From assembly GCF_003594935.2 (NCBI RefSeq), contig NZ_CP043342.1:2480001-2544000 (forward strand): a stretch of DNA of 64,000 bases, given 5' to 3'. Numbering within the stretch: the stretch's first letter is position 1; every line of letters starts with the position of its first letter. This document shows, in pieces, positions 28,906 through 36,305 of the stretch. The notes under the pieces are model-generated. The model saw nothing but the letters and a program-made list of their open reading frames with translations, had not been told where the DNA came from and did not search any database. This DNA is from Enterobacter huaxiensis. Its GTDB lineage: Bacteria > Pseudomonadota > Gammaproteobacteria > Enterobacterales > Enterobacteriaceae. Both the position numbers and the translations under genes were made by a program.

Positions 28906-29205
28906 ATGCATAGAACCAGATTTGAACGACTCAAAGACGACCTGATTGGTGAGGCCGTTTTATCCATATTAAAAGAGAACGGGCCCATCACCTTTGCATC
29001 GCTTGCCGAGCGCCTGCGTGCAATGGCTGGCGTTGAGTCAGATGATGAACGTAAAAATGCATTAGTTGCTGCTGAAGATGAAGTACGCCAGCGCGTGACG
29101 GGCGTATCACAAGACAGAGGAAGAGTGATCGGCGACTATGACGTAGGTCGAATCCGTTCCCTCTTCAAAAAAGACACTCTTCTTTTCCCCGATAAGAAAC
29201 ACTAA
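28906..29205 (+). CDS. YmgA-like small protein in the ycgZ-ariR cluster
   Basis: The protein has 99 residues. The start, RFERLKDDLIGEAVLSILKE, lines up loosely with E. coli YmgA (NERIKYEITGQAVLQIL as I recall it), and the gene sits in the ymgA position between ycgZ and ariR. The rest is charged (AAEDEVRQRVTG) and longer than YmgA, so orthology is uncertain. It is probably cytoplasmic and cotranscribed with ariR, which starts 24 bp downstream. Confidence 0.65.
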   Translation: MHRTRFERLKDDLIGEAVLSILKENGPITFASLAERLRAMAGVESDDERKNALVAAEDEVRQRVTGVSQDRGRVIGDYDVGRIRSLFKKDTLLFPDKKH

Positions 29206-29229
29206 TTTGCAACGGACACGGTGACCACC

Positions 29230-29508
29230 ATGAGCAAGGCGATGAGACAGCAGACGTATAATTTTGAAGCACTGCACGATAAAGGACTGGCCGAACATTT
29301 TCTTAACGCGGGTAAGCATCTCAGCGATGAGGCCGAAGTGTTAGGTTCTGCAATACGCTGTATTTTGCTTTGTGGTGATAACCTTTCGAACAAAGAGATT
29401 ATCCTGCAGCTGATCCACGCGCTTGAAATTACACCAGAGCCTGAAGCGTGTGATGTGATCCGTAACACGCTTGAAATTGTCGTCGGATTTACCCGGGACG
29501 ACATCTGA
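29230..29508 (+). CDS. ariR: AriR (YmgB), biofilm and acid-resistance connector protein
   Basis: The protein has 92 residues. The C-terminal two-thirds match E. coli AriR closely: LAEHFLNAG, EAEVLGSAIRCILLCGDNLS, NKEIILQLIHALE and DVIRNTLEIVVGFTRDDI. AriR forms a small helical dimer and influences biofilm formation and acid resistance, probably through Rcs signalling. A GTG at 29221 is an alternative start nine bases upstream. It is the last gene of the cluster and is convergent with the EAL-domain gene. Confidence 0.88.
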   Translation: MSKAMRQQTYNFEALHDKGLAEHFLNAGKHLSDEAEVLGSAIRCILLCGDNLSNKEIILQLIHALEITPEPEACDVIRNTLEIVVGFTRDDI

Positions 29509-29544
29509 TTAAAAGAGCGCGATGATCTCCACTCCTGTCTGAAA

Positions 29545-29594
29545 GCTGGTGGGTTGAAGAAAGAGTATTTCTACTATTACCCTCACCCACCAGC
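29545..29594. repeat. 10-bp perfect inverted repeat with a 30-bp loop
   Basis: GCTGGTGGGT (29545-29554) and ACCCACCAGC (29585-29594) are perfect complements separated by 30 AT-rich bases. The structure lies between the convergent ends of ariR and the EAL-domain gene. No clear T-run follows on either strand, so it is not a standard terminator. Confidence 0.6.
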
Positions 29595-29605
29595 AGCATA
29601 AATCA

Positions 29606-31069
29606 TTAGCTAAAAAGCCTCACCATGCGGTCTAATTCATCCTCTCTTACCGCGCGTGAGAGATAATATCCCTGGAAGTTTTTGACCCCAAGAGCAATCA
29701 GCTTTTCGAACTTTTCTTCACTATCTACTCCCTCTGCAACGCAATCACTTCCTGACATATCGCTGTATATTTGTATCGCTTTAATCAAATTATAATCATT
29801 GTCGTTAGCCACGAACTGCTCAACAAGATCGCGGTCCAGCTTCAGCCCGTCAAAGTGAATGTGCCGCACGGGGAACATCGTGTGATGATTCGAAAAACAG
29901 TCATCCAAAAACAATCGACAGCCGGTATTTCTCAAGCGCCGCATCGTTTCAGGGATCGCATTATCCTTCGTAACGTCAATAGTTTCTGCAAACTCAAACA
30001 CCAGCTTCTCGGCCCAATGCGGCTTAAACAGCATTTCAATCGCCTTTTTGGCCATACCCGGCAGCGCATTTCCGGATGCCAGCCGCGGCGGGATATTGAC
30101 CGAAAAGTAGTATTTACCGTTATATTTATTGATGCCTGACACAGCGGCATGGATCACCAGCGCGGTTATCTTCAACCAGATTTCAATATCTGAAATGTCA
30201 GACAAAAAAGCCGCGGGCTTGACGATCTTACCGTTCTGATTCCAGCGCAGCAGGATCTCAAAACCTACGCCCTTTTTATTACGATCGGTAATAATTTGAT
30301 AAGCAGGAAATATTTCGCCCTTAAGAAGAGCGTTTAGGATGTCAATCTCGTGGCTGGACAACCGTTCTCGACTATTTTTTCGATCGCCGCTGCCCTCCGT
30401 TCGTAATACATGCGTATCGTTTAACCACATTCTGATGGGCTGTATTTTTCTGACGCCCTCTTTGCGATGGGTATAGACGGTCTTATCCGACAGGCCCATT
30501 TTTTCACACTGTTCTTTTACCGACATTCCGCGGTAAAAATTTAGCAACACGTCAAGCTCGCGCCGGGTTAATCCCTTTGCCACCTCTTTATAAGAACAGT
30601 CTGTATAGGCCTCGCATAATAAGCGAGAGTGATTTTCCGCCACATCAGCCGTATTTTTAAAAGCATCCGAGATATCCGAAACGCGGGCGACTCTCACCCT
30701 GGATAAGTGTTGTTTATCATGGAGAAGACTGCCCAGCGTTCGGTAAAGCCAGCTGTCGGGAATTTTTCCATACAGCGTAACCCGTCGAACCACAGGAAGA
30801 ACGTTAAGAACTGAAGCCAGCTTCTTCAGGCTCTCCAGTAGAAGAGCAATATCGTCCCCAAGAAAAACACAGATTTCAGCTTCTTGATTTGAAACAATAT
30901 TTTCTACGTCCCCCGAGTTCGGTTCATCATCATTAAAACGAAGGTGAGTCGCATTTATCCCGTGCTGCTGCAGAAAAAATGTGTATCCCTGGAAGGTAAA
31001 GCCACAGGCCGAGATGACAAAGTGTTGCTCATAACGTGCAGCATTTCTGTGCGAAATAGTTTGGATCAT
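29606..31069 (-). CDS. LuxR-type HTH plus EAL-domain protein with an altered EAL loop
   Basis: The protein has 487 residues in three parts: an N-terminal region resembling the pseudo-receiver of BglJ/RcsA-type regulators (1-150), a LuxR HTH (about 170-215, TRRELDVLLNFYRGMS) and a C-terminal EAL domain (about 245-487). EAL motifs are FEILLRW, NIPP, EFAET, LDDC, GLKLDR, AEGVD and FQGYYL. Several acidic residues remain, but the loop usually reading DFGTGYSS is DCFSNHHT, so c-di-GMP hydrolysis may be lost. A c-di-GMP-responsive transcription factor is inferred. The ATG at 31069 has AGGAG upstream, better than the frame start at 31096. Confidence 0.82.
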   Translation of the reverse strand: MIQTISHRNAARYEQHFVISACGFTFQGYTFFLQQHGINATHLRFNDDEPNSGDVENIVSNQEAEICVFLGDDIALLLESLKKLASVLNVLPVVRRVTLYGKIPDSWLYRTLGSLLHDKQHLSRVRVARVSDISDAFKNTADVAENHSRLLCEAYTDCSYKEVAKGLTRRELDVLLNFYRGMSVKEQCEKMGLSDKTVYTHRKEGVRKIQPIRMWLNDTHVLRTEGSGDRKNSRERLSSHEIDILNALLKGEIFPAYQIITDRNKKGVGFEILLRWNQNGKIVKPAAFLSDISDIEIWLKITALVIHAAVSGINKYNGKYYFSVNIPPRLASGNALPGMAKKAIEMLFKPHWAEKLVFEFAETIDVTKDNAIPETMRRLRNTGCRLFLDDCFSNHHTMFPVRHIHFDGLKLDRDLVEQFVANDNDYNLIKAIQIYSDMSGSDCVAEGVDSEEKFEKLIALGVKNFQGYYLSRAVREDELDRMVRLFS

Positions 31070-31397
31070 ATCCTGCTCCTGGGGACACAAACACAATTCT
31101 TTGACCGAGAGAATGGCCAGAAAAAGGGCAGCAAAATAATATTGAAATGTAACAAACTTGAAATAAGCTCGTTGTGTAAAATAATTTTACAGCACCCGAA
31201 TACGTTAATAAACCGTTATCAACGCAACACTCCGGAACATCTTTGGGTTAATCAACCCGCGCATCCATACGCGACGTAAATATAAGTATATTTTTAAACA
31301 ACCACAGTGAATATGTCATCCACAATGGTATAATGAAAATTCCTAAAAACAGACTGGATACTTCATCTCATCGCTTATTTGATTAAGAGAAAATGCT
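31070..31397. promoter_or_regulatory. AT-rich divergent promoter region of the EAL gene and the two-HTH regulator
   Basis: No gene is seen in these 328 bp. A TATAAT box (31329-31334) lies 64 bp before the regulator start. TTTGGGTTAAT (31242-31252) and AAAATTCCTAAAA (31336-31348) occur here; both words recur upstream of the tolC-like/adhesin genes (59243-59253 and 59215-59227). The second word sits just downstream of the TATAAT box, where a bound protein could repress transcription. Confidence 0.55.
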
Positions 31398-32282
31398 ATG
31401 GATAATCACATTTCATCCAGAGCTTTGCTGCATCGACGGGATGTCATTAAGAGCAACCCACGATTCAGCGAGGCAATAATAGAACACTACACCATTAACG
31501 ACAGCATTTATAAAAAACAGCCATTGTTCTACAAAACCATGCTTCAGGAATCACGCTTCAATATCATACTTTCTATGTGTTGCTTTATTTTTGGAAATCA
31601 GGCCGAATCAGTATCAGAGATTAAGGAACTATGCTCGCGATATCATATTGCCAGCCCCAACAGCGTCATTGCAATTATCACCATATTGAGAACAACCGGT
31701 CGTATCAAGACCTGGCGCTGTAGCGAAGACCGACGAAAAACACGAATCGCCCCAACAGAAAAAGGACTCAATGAACTTAAACGCTATATGTCCGGCGCGT
31801 TCTTACCCGTCAGCATTCTCTATCCGGCGTTCAATATTAACGTCAACCTGTTAGACAGCGACGTATTACGCAACAACTTCTTTAGACGCGCGGCGGAATA
31901 CCTGTTTCGGGGATTAACATTCAAAAAAGTCTTGCCTGAGGTGGGATTATTTATCGAAAAGGACGGAGGCCGAATGATTATGCTCTATTTGTACCTGCAG
32001 GCCATTAAGAATAAAACCGCGCACGGTGCCATAATCGATTACTCAGCCAGCACGCTCGCGAAAGAATTTTACGTTTCGCGTATTCACGTAAACAGAATTA
32101 TCAAAACGGCGCAGGAGGCGGGTTATTTAAAAGATCGCGGAGAAGGTCGAATGTCGATTTATCCGGCATTCCTTGAGCTGGTTGAAAACTATGCTGGTTT
32201 ATATTTTGCTTACGTTACGCACTACATCAACGTTGTACCGAAAGAGCGGCGCCACGCTCCTGGCGTGACGTCCACCGTATAA
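31398..32282 (+). CDS. Unrecognised DNA-binding regulator with two winged-HTH-like regions
   Basis: The protein has 294 residues and is not a family I can name. Residues about 65-130 look like a MarR-type winged helix (VSEIKELCSRYHIASPNSVI, then a wing with WRCSEDRRKTRIAPTEKGLN). Residues about 205-265 contain a second HTH (SASTLAKEFYVSRIHVNRII, then EAGYLKDRGEGRMSIYP). No membrane segment or signal peptide is present. It lies between the EAL gene and the type I secretion genes, and its upstream region shares two words with that of the tolC-like/adhesin genes, so control of the adhesin locus is inferred. A strong terminator follows. Confidence 0.75.
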   Translation: MDNHISSRALLHRRDVIKSNPRFSEAIIEHYTINDSIYKKQPLFYKTMLQESRFNIILSMCCFIFGNQAESVSEIKELCSRYHIASPNSVIAIITILRTTGRIKTWRCSEDRRKTRIAPTEKGLNELKRYMSGAFLPVSILYPAFNINVNLLDSDVLRNNFFRRAAEYLFRGLTFKKVLPEVGLFIEKDGGRMIMLYLYLQAIKNKTAHGAIIDYSASTLAKEFYVSRIHVNRIIKTAQEAGYLKDRGEGRMSIYPAFLELVENYAGLYFAYVTHYINVVPKERRHAPGVTSTV

Positions 32283-32289
32283 CCCCACC

Positions 32290-32318
32290 GGCGTTCGGTT
32301 CCCCGAACGCCTTTTTTT
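32290..32318 (+). terminator. Terminator of the two-HTH regulator
   Basis: GGCGTTCGG-TTCC-CCGAACGCC followed by seven T residues. It touches the end of the convergent HlyD-like gene. Confidence 0.92.
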
Positions 32319-33492
32319 ATCTTTCGCGCAGCGCCTCTTTTGCTTTGTTCAACGGCTTCAGCAGATAGTCGATAATGGTTTTGCTCCCCGTTTTGATATC
32401 CACGGTGGCTATCATGCCAGGAAACACCGGGAATGCTTTGCCCTGCTTATTGGTCAGATGATTGCTGTCGGTACGGATATAGACGCGATAGTAATAAACA
32501 TCCCTTTTCACCTCGTCCTGCAGGGTGTCCGGTGAAATCATCGTCACTTCCCCTTCCAGCCCGCCGTAGATGGAGTAGTCATAGGCCGTGATTTTTACCA
32601 GCGCTTTTTGGCCAGGATGAATAAAGGCGACATCGCGCGGGGAAATTTTCGCTTCTATCACCATCTGGTCATCAAGCGGTACCAGGCTCATCAGCTTTCC
32701 ATTGGGTGGAATGACCCCGCCGACGGTCGTTACGTCGATATCCTTCACGATCCCCCGGACCGGCGCGTTAAACGTCAGGCGGGTCAGGGAATCCTCACGT
32801 CCCTTCATCACCGAACGCTGCGCTTCCATCTCGGCGTTGGCCTTGGCCAACTCCTCGCGGGCGCGCACGTAGTACTGGTTTTTCATCTCGGTGATCTTAT
32901 TCTCAAGCTCATTTTTTTGACGCTCAAGCCGTAACACCTCCACTTTACTGGCCGCGCCCTGCGTCACCAGCGGACGGGTCAGGGAGAGTTCTCGCTGTAT
33001 CAGCTCGGTGCCCTGGCGTAACCCTGCCAGCCCTTTGTCGAGACTTTCGCGACGCGACTGATAAAGCGCCGTCTCCTGTTTAACCAGTTCTACGTCGTCA
33101 TCCAGCTCCGCCGGGAAGACCAGCGCGGTGTCGTTCACCTCGGCGTTCAGCCGCGCGGCCGTTGCCATCGCGGCGTTGAGTCGAGACTCACTTTCCAGCA
33201 CGCTGGACTCGGTTTTCGTGCGGTCGAGCTGGGCAAGCTGCTGACCGCGCTCAACGATGTCGCCCTCGCGCACCATCAGACTGTGAATAATCCCTCCTTC
33301 AAGGGACTGGATCACCTGCTCATGTGAGGACGGGATCACCTTGCCGCTGCCGGTGGTCACTTCATCAAGATGGAACAGGCTCGCCCAGGTAATAAAGACC
33401 ACCAGCAGGGCAAAGAGTGACCATGCGACCAGGGTAGCGCGCGGCAGGCGCGGCTCCTTCAGGCGGCTGTTAAAGCGGGAGAAATCATTCAT
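32317..33492 (-). CDS. HlyD-family type I secretion periplasmic adaptor
   Basis: The protein has 391 residues: a short cytoplasmic N-terminus, one membrane helix (ATLVAWSLFALLVVFITWAS, about 19-38), a lipoyl/barrel region split around a long coiled coil (about 95-235), and a C-terminal beta domain with the family signature VKITAYDYSIYGGLEGEV and PGMIATVDIKTG. It bridges the ABC transporter to the TolC-type channel for one-step export of the adhesin. Its ATG overlaps the end of the ABC gene by 4 bp. Comparable proteins are BapD, LapC and SiiD. Confidence 0.93.
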   Translation of the reverse strand: MNDFSRFNSRLKEPRLPRATLVAWSLFALLVVFITWASLFHLDEVTTGSGKVIPSSHEQVIQSLEGGIIHSLMVREGDIVERGQQLAQLDRTKTESSVLESESRLNAAMATAARLNAEVNDTALVFPAELDDDVELVKQETALYQSRRESLDKGLAGLRQGTELIQRELSLTRPLVTQGAASKVEVLRLERQKNELENKITEMKNQYYVRAREELAKANAEMEAQRSVMKGREDSLTRLTFNAPVRGIVKDIDVTTVGGVIPPNGKLMSLVPLDDQMVIEAKISPRDVAFIHPGQKALVKITAYDYSIYGGLEGEVTMISPDTLQDEVKRDVYYYRVYIRTDSNHLTNKQGKAFPVFPGMIATVDIKTGSKTIIDYLLKPLNKAKEALRER

Positions 33493-35654
33493 GCCACGCC
33501 CTCCGTTTTCATCGTGACGGTACGCTGCGGTGCTTTCTGCGCCGCCATGCCGTGCTGGCTCAGAATGGCGTCACGCGGGCCATCCATCACCACCTTGCCG
33601 TTCTCCAGGACAATAATGCGGTCAACCAGGTCCAGAATAGGCAGACGATGCGTCGCCACCACCAGCGTTCGGCGCTTACCCAGCCACTGGTGAAGATGCT
33701 GGATAAACTGCTTCTCGCTGACTTCATCCAGCCAGGCGGTAGGCTCATCCAGCAGCAGAATGTTTGGCGACGTAATCAGCGCGCGCGCCAGCAGTAACGC
33801 CTGACGCTGACCGCCGGATAGCCCGGCGCCCCCTTCATTGATGATGTAGTTCAGCCCCATTTTCTGCTTGCGGACAAACTCCAGCGCGCCGCTGTTGACC
33901 AGCGCCTGATGAATTTCATCATCGGTGGCCAGCGGATTGCCCATCAGGATGTTGTCGCGCACCGAGCCAAAGAACAGCCGCGCCTGCTGGCTGAGCAGCT
34001 GCATATCGCGACGCACGTCAGCCGGATCCAGGTGGTTTAAGGCAATATCATCCAGAAGAATGCTGCCCTGCTGCGGCTCCTGCATCCCCGCCAGCAGGTG
34101 CAGAAACGTGCTCTTGCCCGATCCATTCCGCCCGAGCACCGCAATGCGCTCCCCGGCACGGATCTTCAGCCTGCTGATGTTCAGCACGGTGAGCTTCTCT
34201 TCTTCGTCGTAATAAAACCCGACGTTGTCCAGCTGATAATCACCGCGCAGGTGGGCTTTGTGCACTTTTTTGCCCTGCTGCGGATCGTCAATCGGGCGCT
34301 GCATCAGGTCATCGAGCCCCTTGCGCGCCACCTTTGCCGACTGCCAGCGCGACAGCACGCCTGAGATCTGCGACAGCGGCGCAATGGTCCGCGACGCCAG
34401 AATCGAGGTACCCACCAGCGCACCGGTGGTCATGTCGCCGCTGATGACGAGGTAACAGCCCACCAGCAGCACCACGGCGTAAACGATTGACTGTACTTCC
34501 TGCGTCCACGTAAGCAGCAGCCCCGTCAGCCAGCGCTGCTTCATGCCGACGCTGGCAGCCACGTCATTGGTGTTATTCCACTGGTTCTGAAAACGCTGCT
34601 CGGCGCGCATCAGCTTGATGTCTTCTAGACCCTGCACCGCTTCCACCAGCGTGGCGTTACGAATAGCGGATTCACGCATCCCTTCGCTGGAGAGTTTCCC
34701 CAGCGGGCGCTGCACCAGCAGCCCAGGGATCAGCAGCAGCGGAACGGCAAGCAGGACCACCAGCACCAGCGGGCCGCCAATCATCCACAAAATAACGACA
34801 AACAGCAGGAAGAACGGCAGATCGGAAATGGCCGCAATGGTGGTTGAAGTGATCAGCTCGCGCACCGACTCCAGCTCGCGGATCTGCGCGATAAACGAGC
34901 CGGTTGATTTCGAGCGCGCGCCGTTCTTAATCCGCAGAGCGTGGGCAAACACGCGTTCAGAGATCCGCAGATCCGCGCGTTTCCCGACCACGTCGGAAAT
35001 ATGCACGCGCAGCATACGCATGATGAATTCGAATACGATGGCGATCATCACGCCGCCAAACAGCACCCACAGCGTGGCTTCCGACTGCGACGGCACCACC
35101 CTGTCGTACACCTGCATGGAGAAGACCATGCCCGAGAGCGCCAGCACGTTGGCCACCAGCGCCACCAGCATAATGTCGCTGTAGCGACGCCAGTCCTTCA
35201 GCGCCAGCTGCCAGAACCAGTTTTTCTCATAGGGTTTGATGTAGTCATCGACGCGCGCGTCCGGCGTCGATTCAAGCGGGCGCAGCACCGCTACGCTTTT
35301 GAGCCGCGAGCCCAGTTCTTCGCGCGTCAGGGTCGTTTCCAGACCGCCATCGCCGCTGAACTGCAGGCTGACGTTTCCTTCAGCGTCCATGCGGTTGATC
35401 ACCGCAACCTGCCCGCCGGTGAATTCCGCCAGCAGCGGCAAGCGCCACGGGTCGAGCGATACGGCCTGCGCTTCTATCCTACGCATCCCCAGCCCTAGCT
35501 GACGCGCCATCTCCTCCAGCACCAGATGGCGCGGAGACTGACTTTCATGGTTAATCGTGACCCGAACGTGCTCTGCCGAAAAATCCAGCCGATAGTGCTT
35601 TGCAATGATGAGCATGCCCTGCAGCCAGGGTTCGTACTGTGGATGTGTCTTCAT
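33489..35654 (-). CDS. Type I secretion ABC transporter with inactive C39-like domain
   Basis: The protein has 721 residues: an N-terminal peptidase-C39-like domain (1-125) with no catalytic cysteine, so it can only bind substrate; a six-helix membrane domain (about 150-450); and an ATPase domain with Walker A GRNGSGKST (about 510), signature GLSGGQRQ (about 613), Walker B ILLLDEPTAWLD and the switch histidine in VATHRL. It energises export of the giant adhesin (LapB/BapC/SiiF type). It is translationally coupled to the HlyD-like gene. It is separated from the adhesin gene by a terminator and a hairpin, so it may need read-through or its own promoter. Confidence 0.93.
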   Translation of the reverse strand: MKTHPQYEPWLQGMLIIAKHYRLDFSAEHVRVTINHESQSPRHLVLEEMARQLGLGMRRIEAQAVSLDPWRLPLLAEFTGGQVAVINRMDAEGNVSLQFSGDGGLETTLTREELGSRLKSVAVLRPLESTPDARVDDYIKPYEKNWFWQLALKDWRRYSDIMLVALVANVLALSGMVFSMQVYDRVVPSQSEATLWVLFGGVMIAIVFEFIMRMLRVHISDVVGKRADLRISERVFAHALRIKNGARSKSTGSFIAQIRELESVRELITSTTIAAISDLPFFLLFVVILWMIGGPLVLVVLLAVPLLLIPGLLVQRPLGKLSSEGMRESAIRNATLVEAVQGLEDIKLMRAEQRFQNQWNNTNDVAASVGMKQRWLTGLLLTWTQEVQSIVYAVVLLVGCYLVISGDMTTGALVGTSILASRTIAPLSQISGVLSRWQSAKVARKGLDDLMQRPIDDPQQGKKVHKAHLRGDYQLDNVGFYYDEEEKLTVLNISRLKIRAGERIAVLGRNGSGKSTFLHLLAGMQEPQQGSILLDDIALNHLDPADVRRDMQLLSQQARLFFGSVRDNILMGNPLATDDEIHQALVNSGALEFVRKQKMGLNYIINEGGAGLSGGQRQALLLARALITSPNILLLDEPTAWLDEVSEKQFIQHLHQWLGKRRTLVVATHRLPILDLVDRIIVLENGKVVMDGPRDAILSQHGMAAQKAPQRTVTMKTEGVA

Positions 35655-35670
35655 AATGCTACGTCCTGTC

Positions 35671-35691
35671 CAGTGCGATAATTACGCACTG
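35671..35691. repeat. 7-bp inverted repeat just upstream of the ABC transporter gene
   Basis: CAGTGCG (35671-35677) and CGCACTG (35685-35691) flank ATAATTA. The structure lies 17 bp before the ABC-gene start, in the spacer after the adhesin terminator, and could be an operator or an mRNA leader hairpin. Confidence 0.5.
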
Positions 35692-35795
35692 AAATGATAC
35701 CCTTGCGAGATGATTAGAAATCGAACACTCCCTAAACGAGCCCGCAAAATAATCTTGTGAAATATAGGGTTATGGCTACTCGTGTAAAGAAACGC

Positions 35796-35824
35796 AAAAA
35801 GCCGCGAGGATCGCTCCCCGCGGC
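35796..35824 (-). terminator. Terminator between the adhesin and ABC genes
   Basis: GCCGCGAGG (35801-35809) pairs with CCCCGCGGC (35816-35824) with one mismatch. On the minus strand the stem is followed by TTTTTGCGTTTC, 7 bp after the adhesin stop. It would reduce transcription of the export genes relative to the adhesin. Confidence 0.75.
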
Positions 35825-35830
35825 GTTGTT

Positions 35831-36305
35831 TTACGCAATTAACAGCTGGTGGTTCGCCAGCAGCGTTGCCAGATCCGTCTGCACGCCGTTCAGCGTCACC
35901 AGGGTGGTCGGCGTGAACTGGCCGCCCGTCCCGTCCAGGTCAACCTGGATTTCGGTGTTGCTGCCGTTCTGCACCACGCGGATGTAGTCGGCAATGTTGC
36001 CCGCGCTGCTGTCCAGCGTCGCCACGCCGTTCACGTAGCTCGCCGAGCCGGTGCCGGTATAGCCGCTGTCGGAAAGCAGGTCGCGCAGATCGATACGGTC
36101 CGTATCCGCCGTCCCTTCCCAGGTGCCGACGGTAAAACCGTTGACCTGGTCGCTGCCGTTACCGCCGGTGGCATCCGAGGTGTTGATCAGCTTATAGAGC
36201 AACGTATCGTGGCCGCCGCTGCCAATGTTGAAGGTGTCGTTCCCGCCGCGGCCTTCGAACTGGTTATCACCGCTGTTGCCGGTAATGACGTCGTCGAAGT
36301 CGGAG
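35831..36305 (-). other. Adhesin C-terminus: RTX calcium motif and type I secretion signal
   Basis: About residues 7041-7198. DDVITGNSGDNQF and EGRGGNDTFNIGSGGHD are RTX-type nonapeptides, followed by GGNGSDQVNGFTVG, DRIDLRDLL and a beta-rich end LATLLANHQLLIA. This arrangement is the usual C-terminal target region of type I secreted adhesins. Confidence 0.85.
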
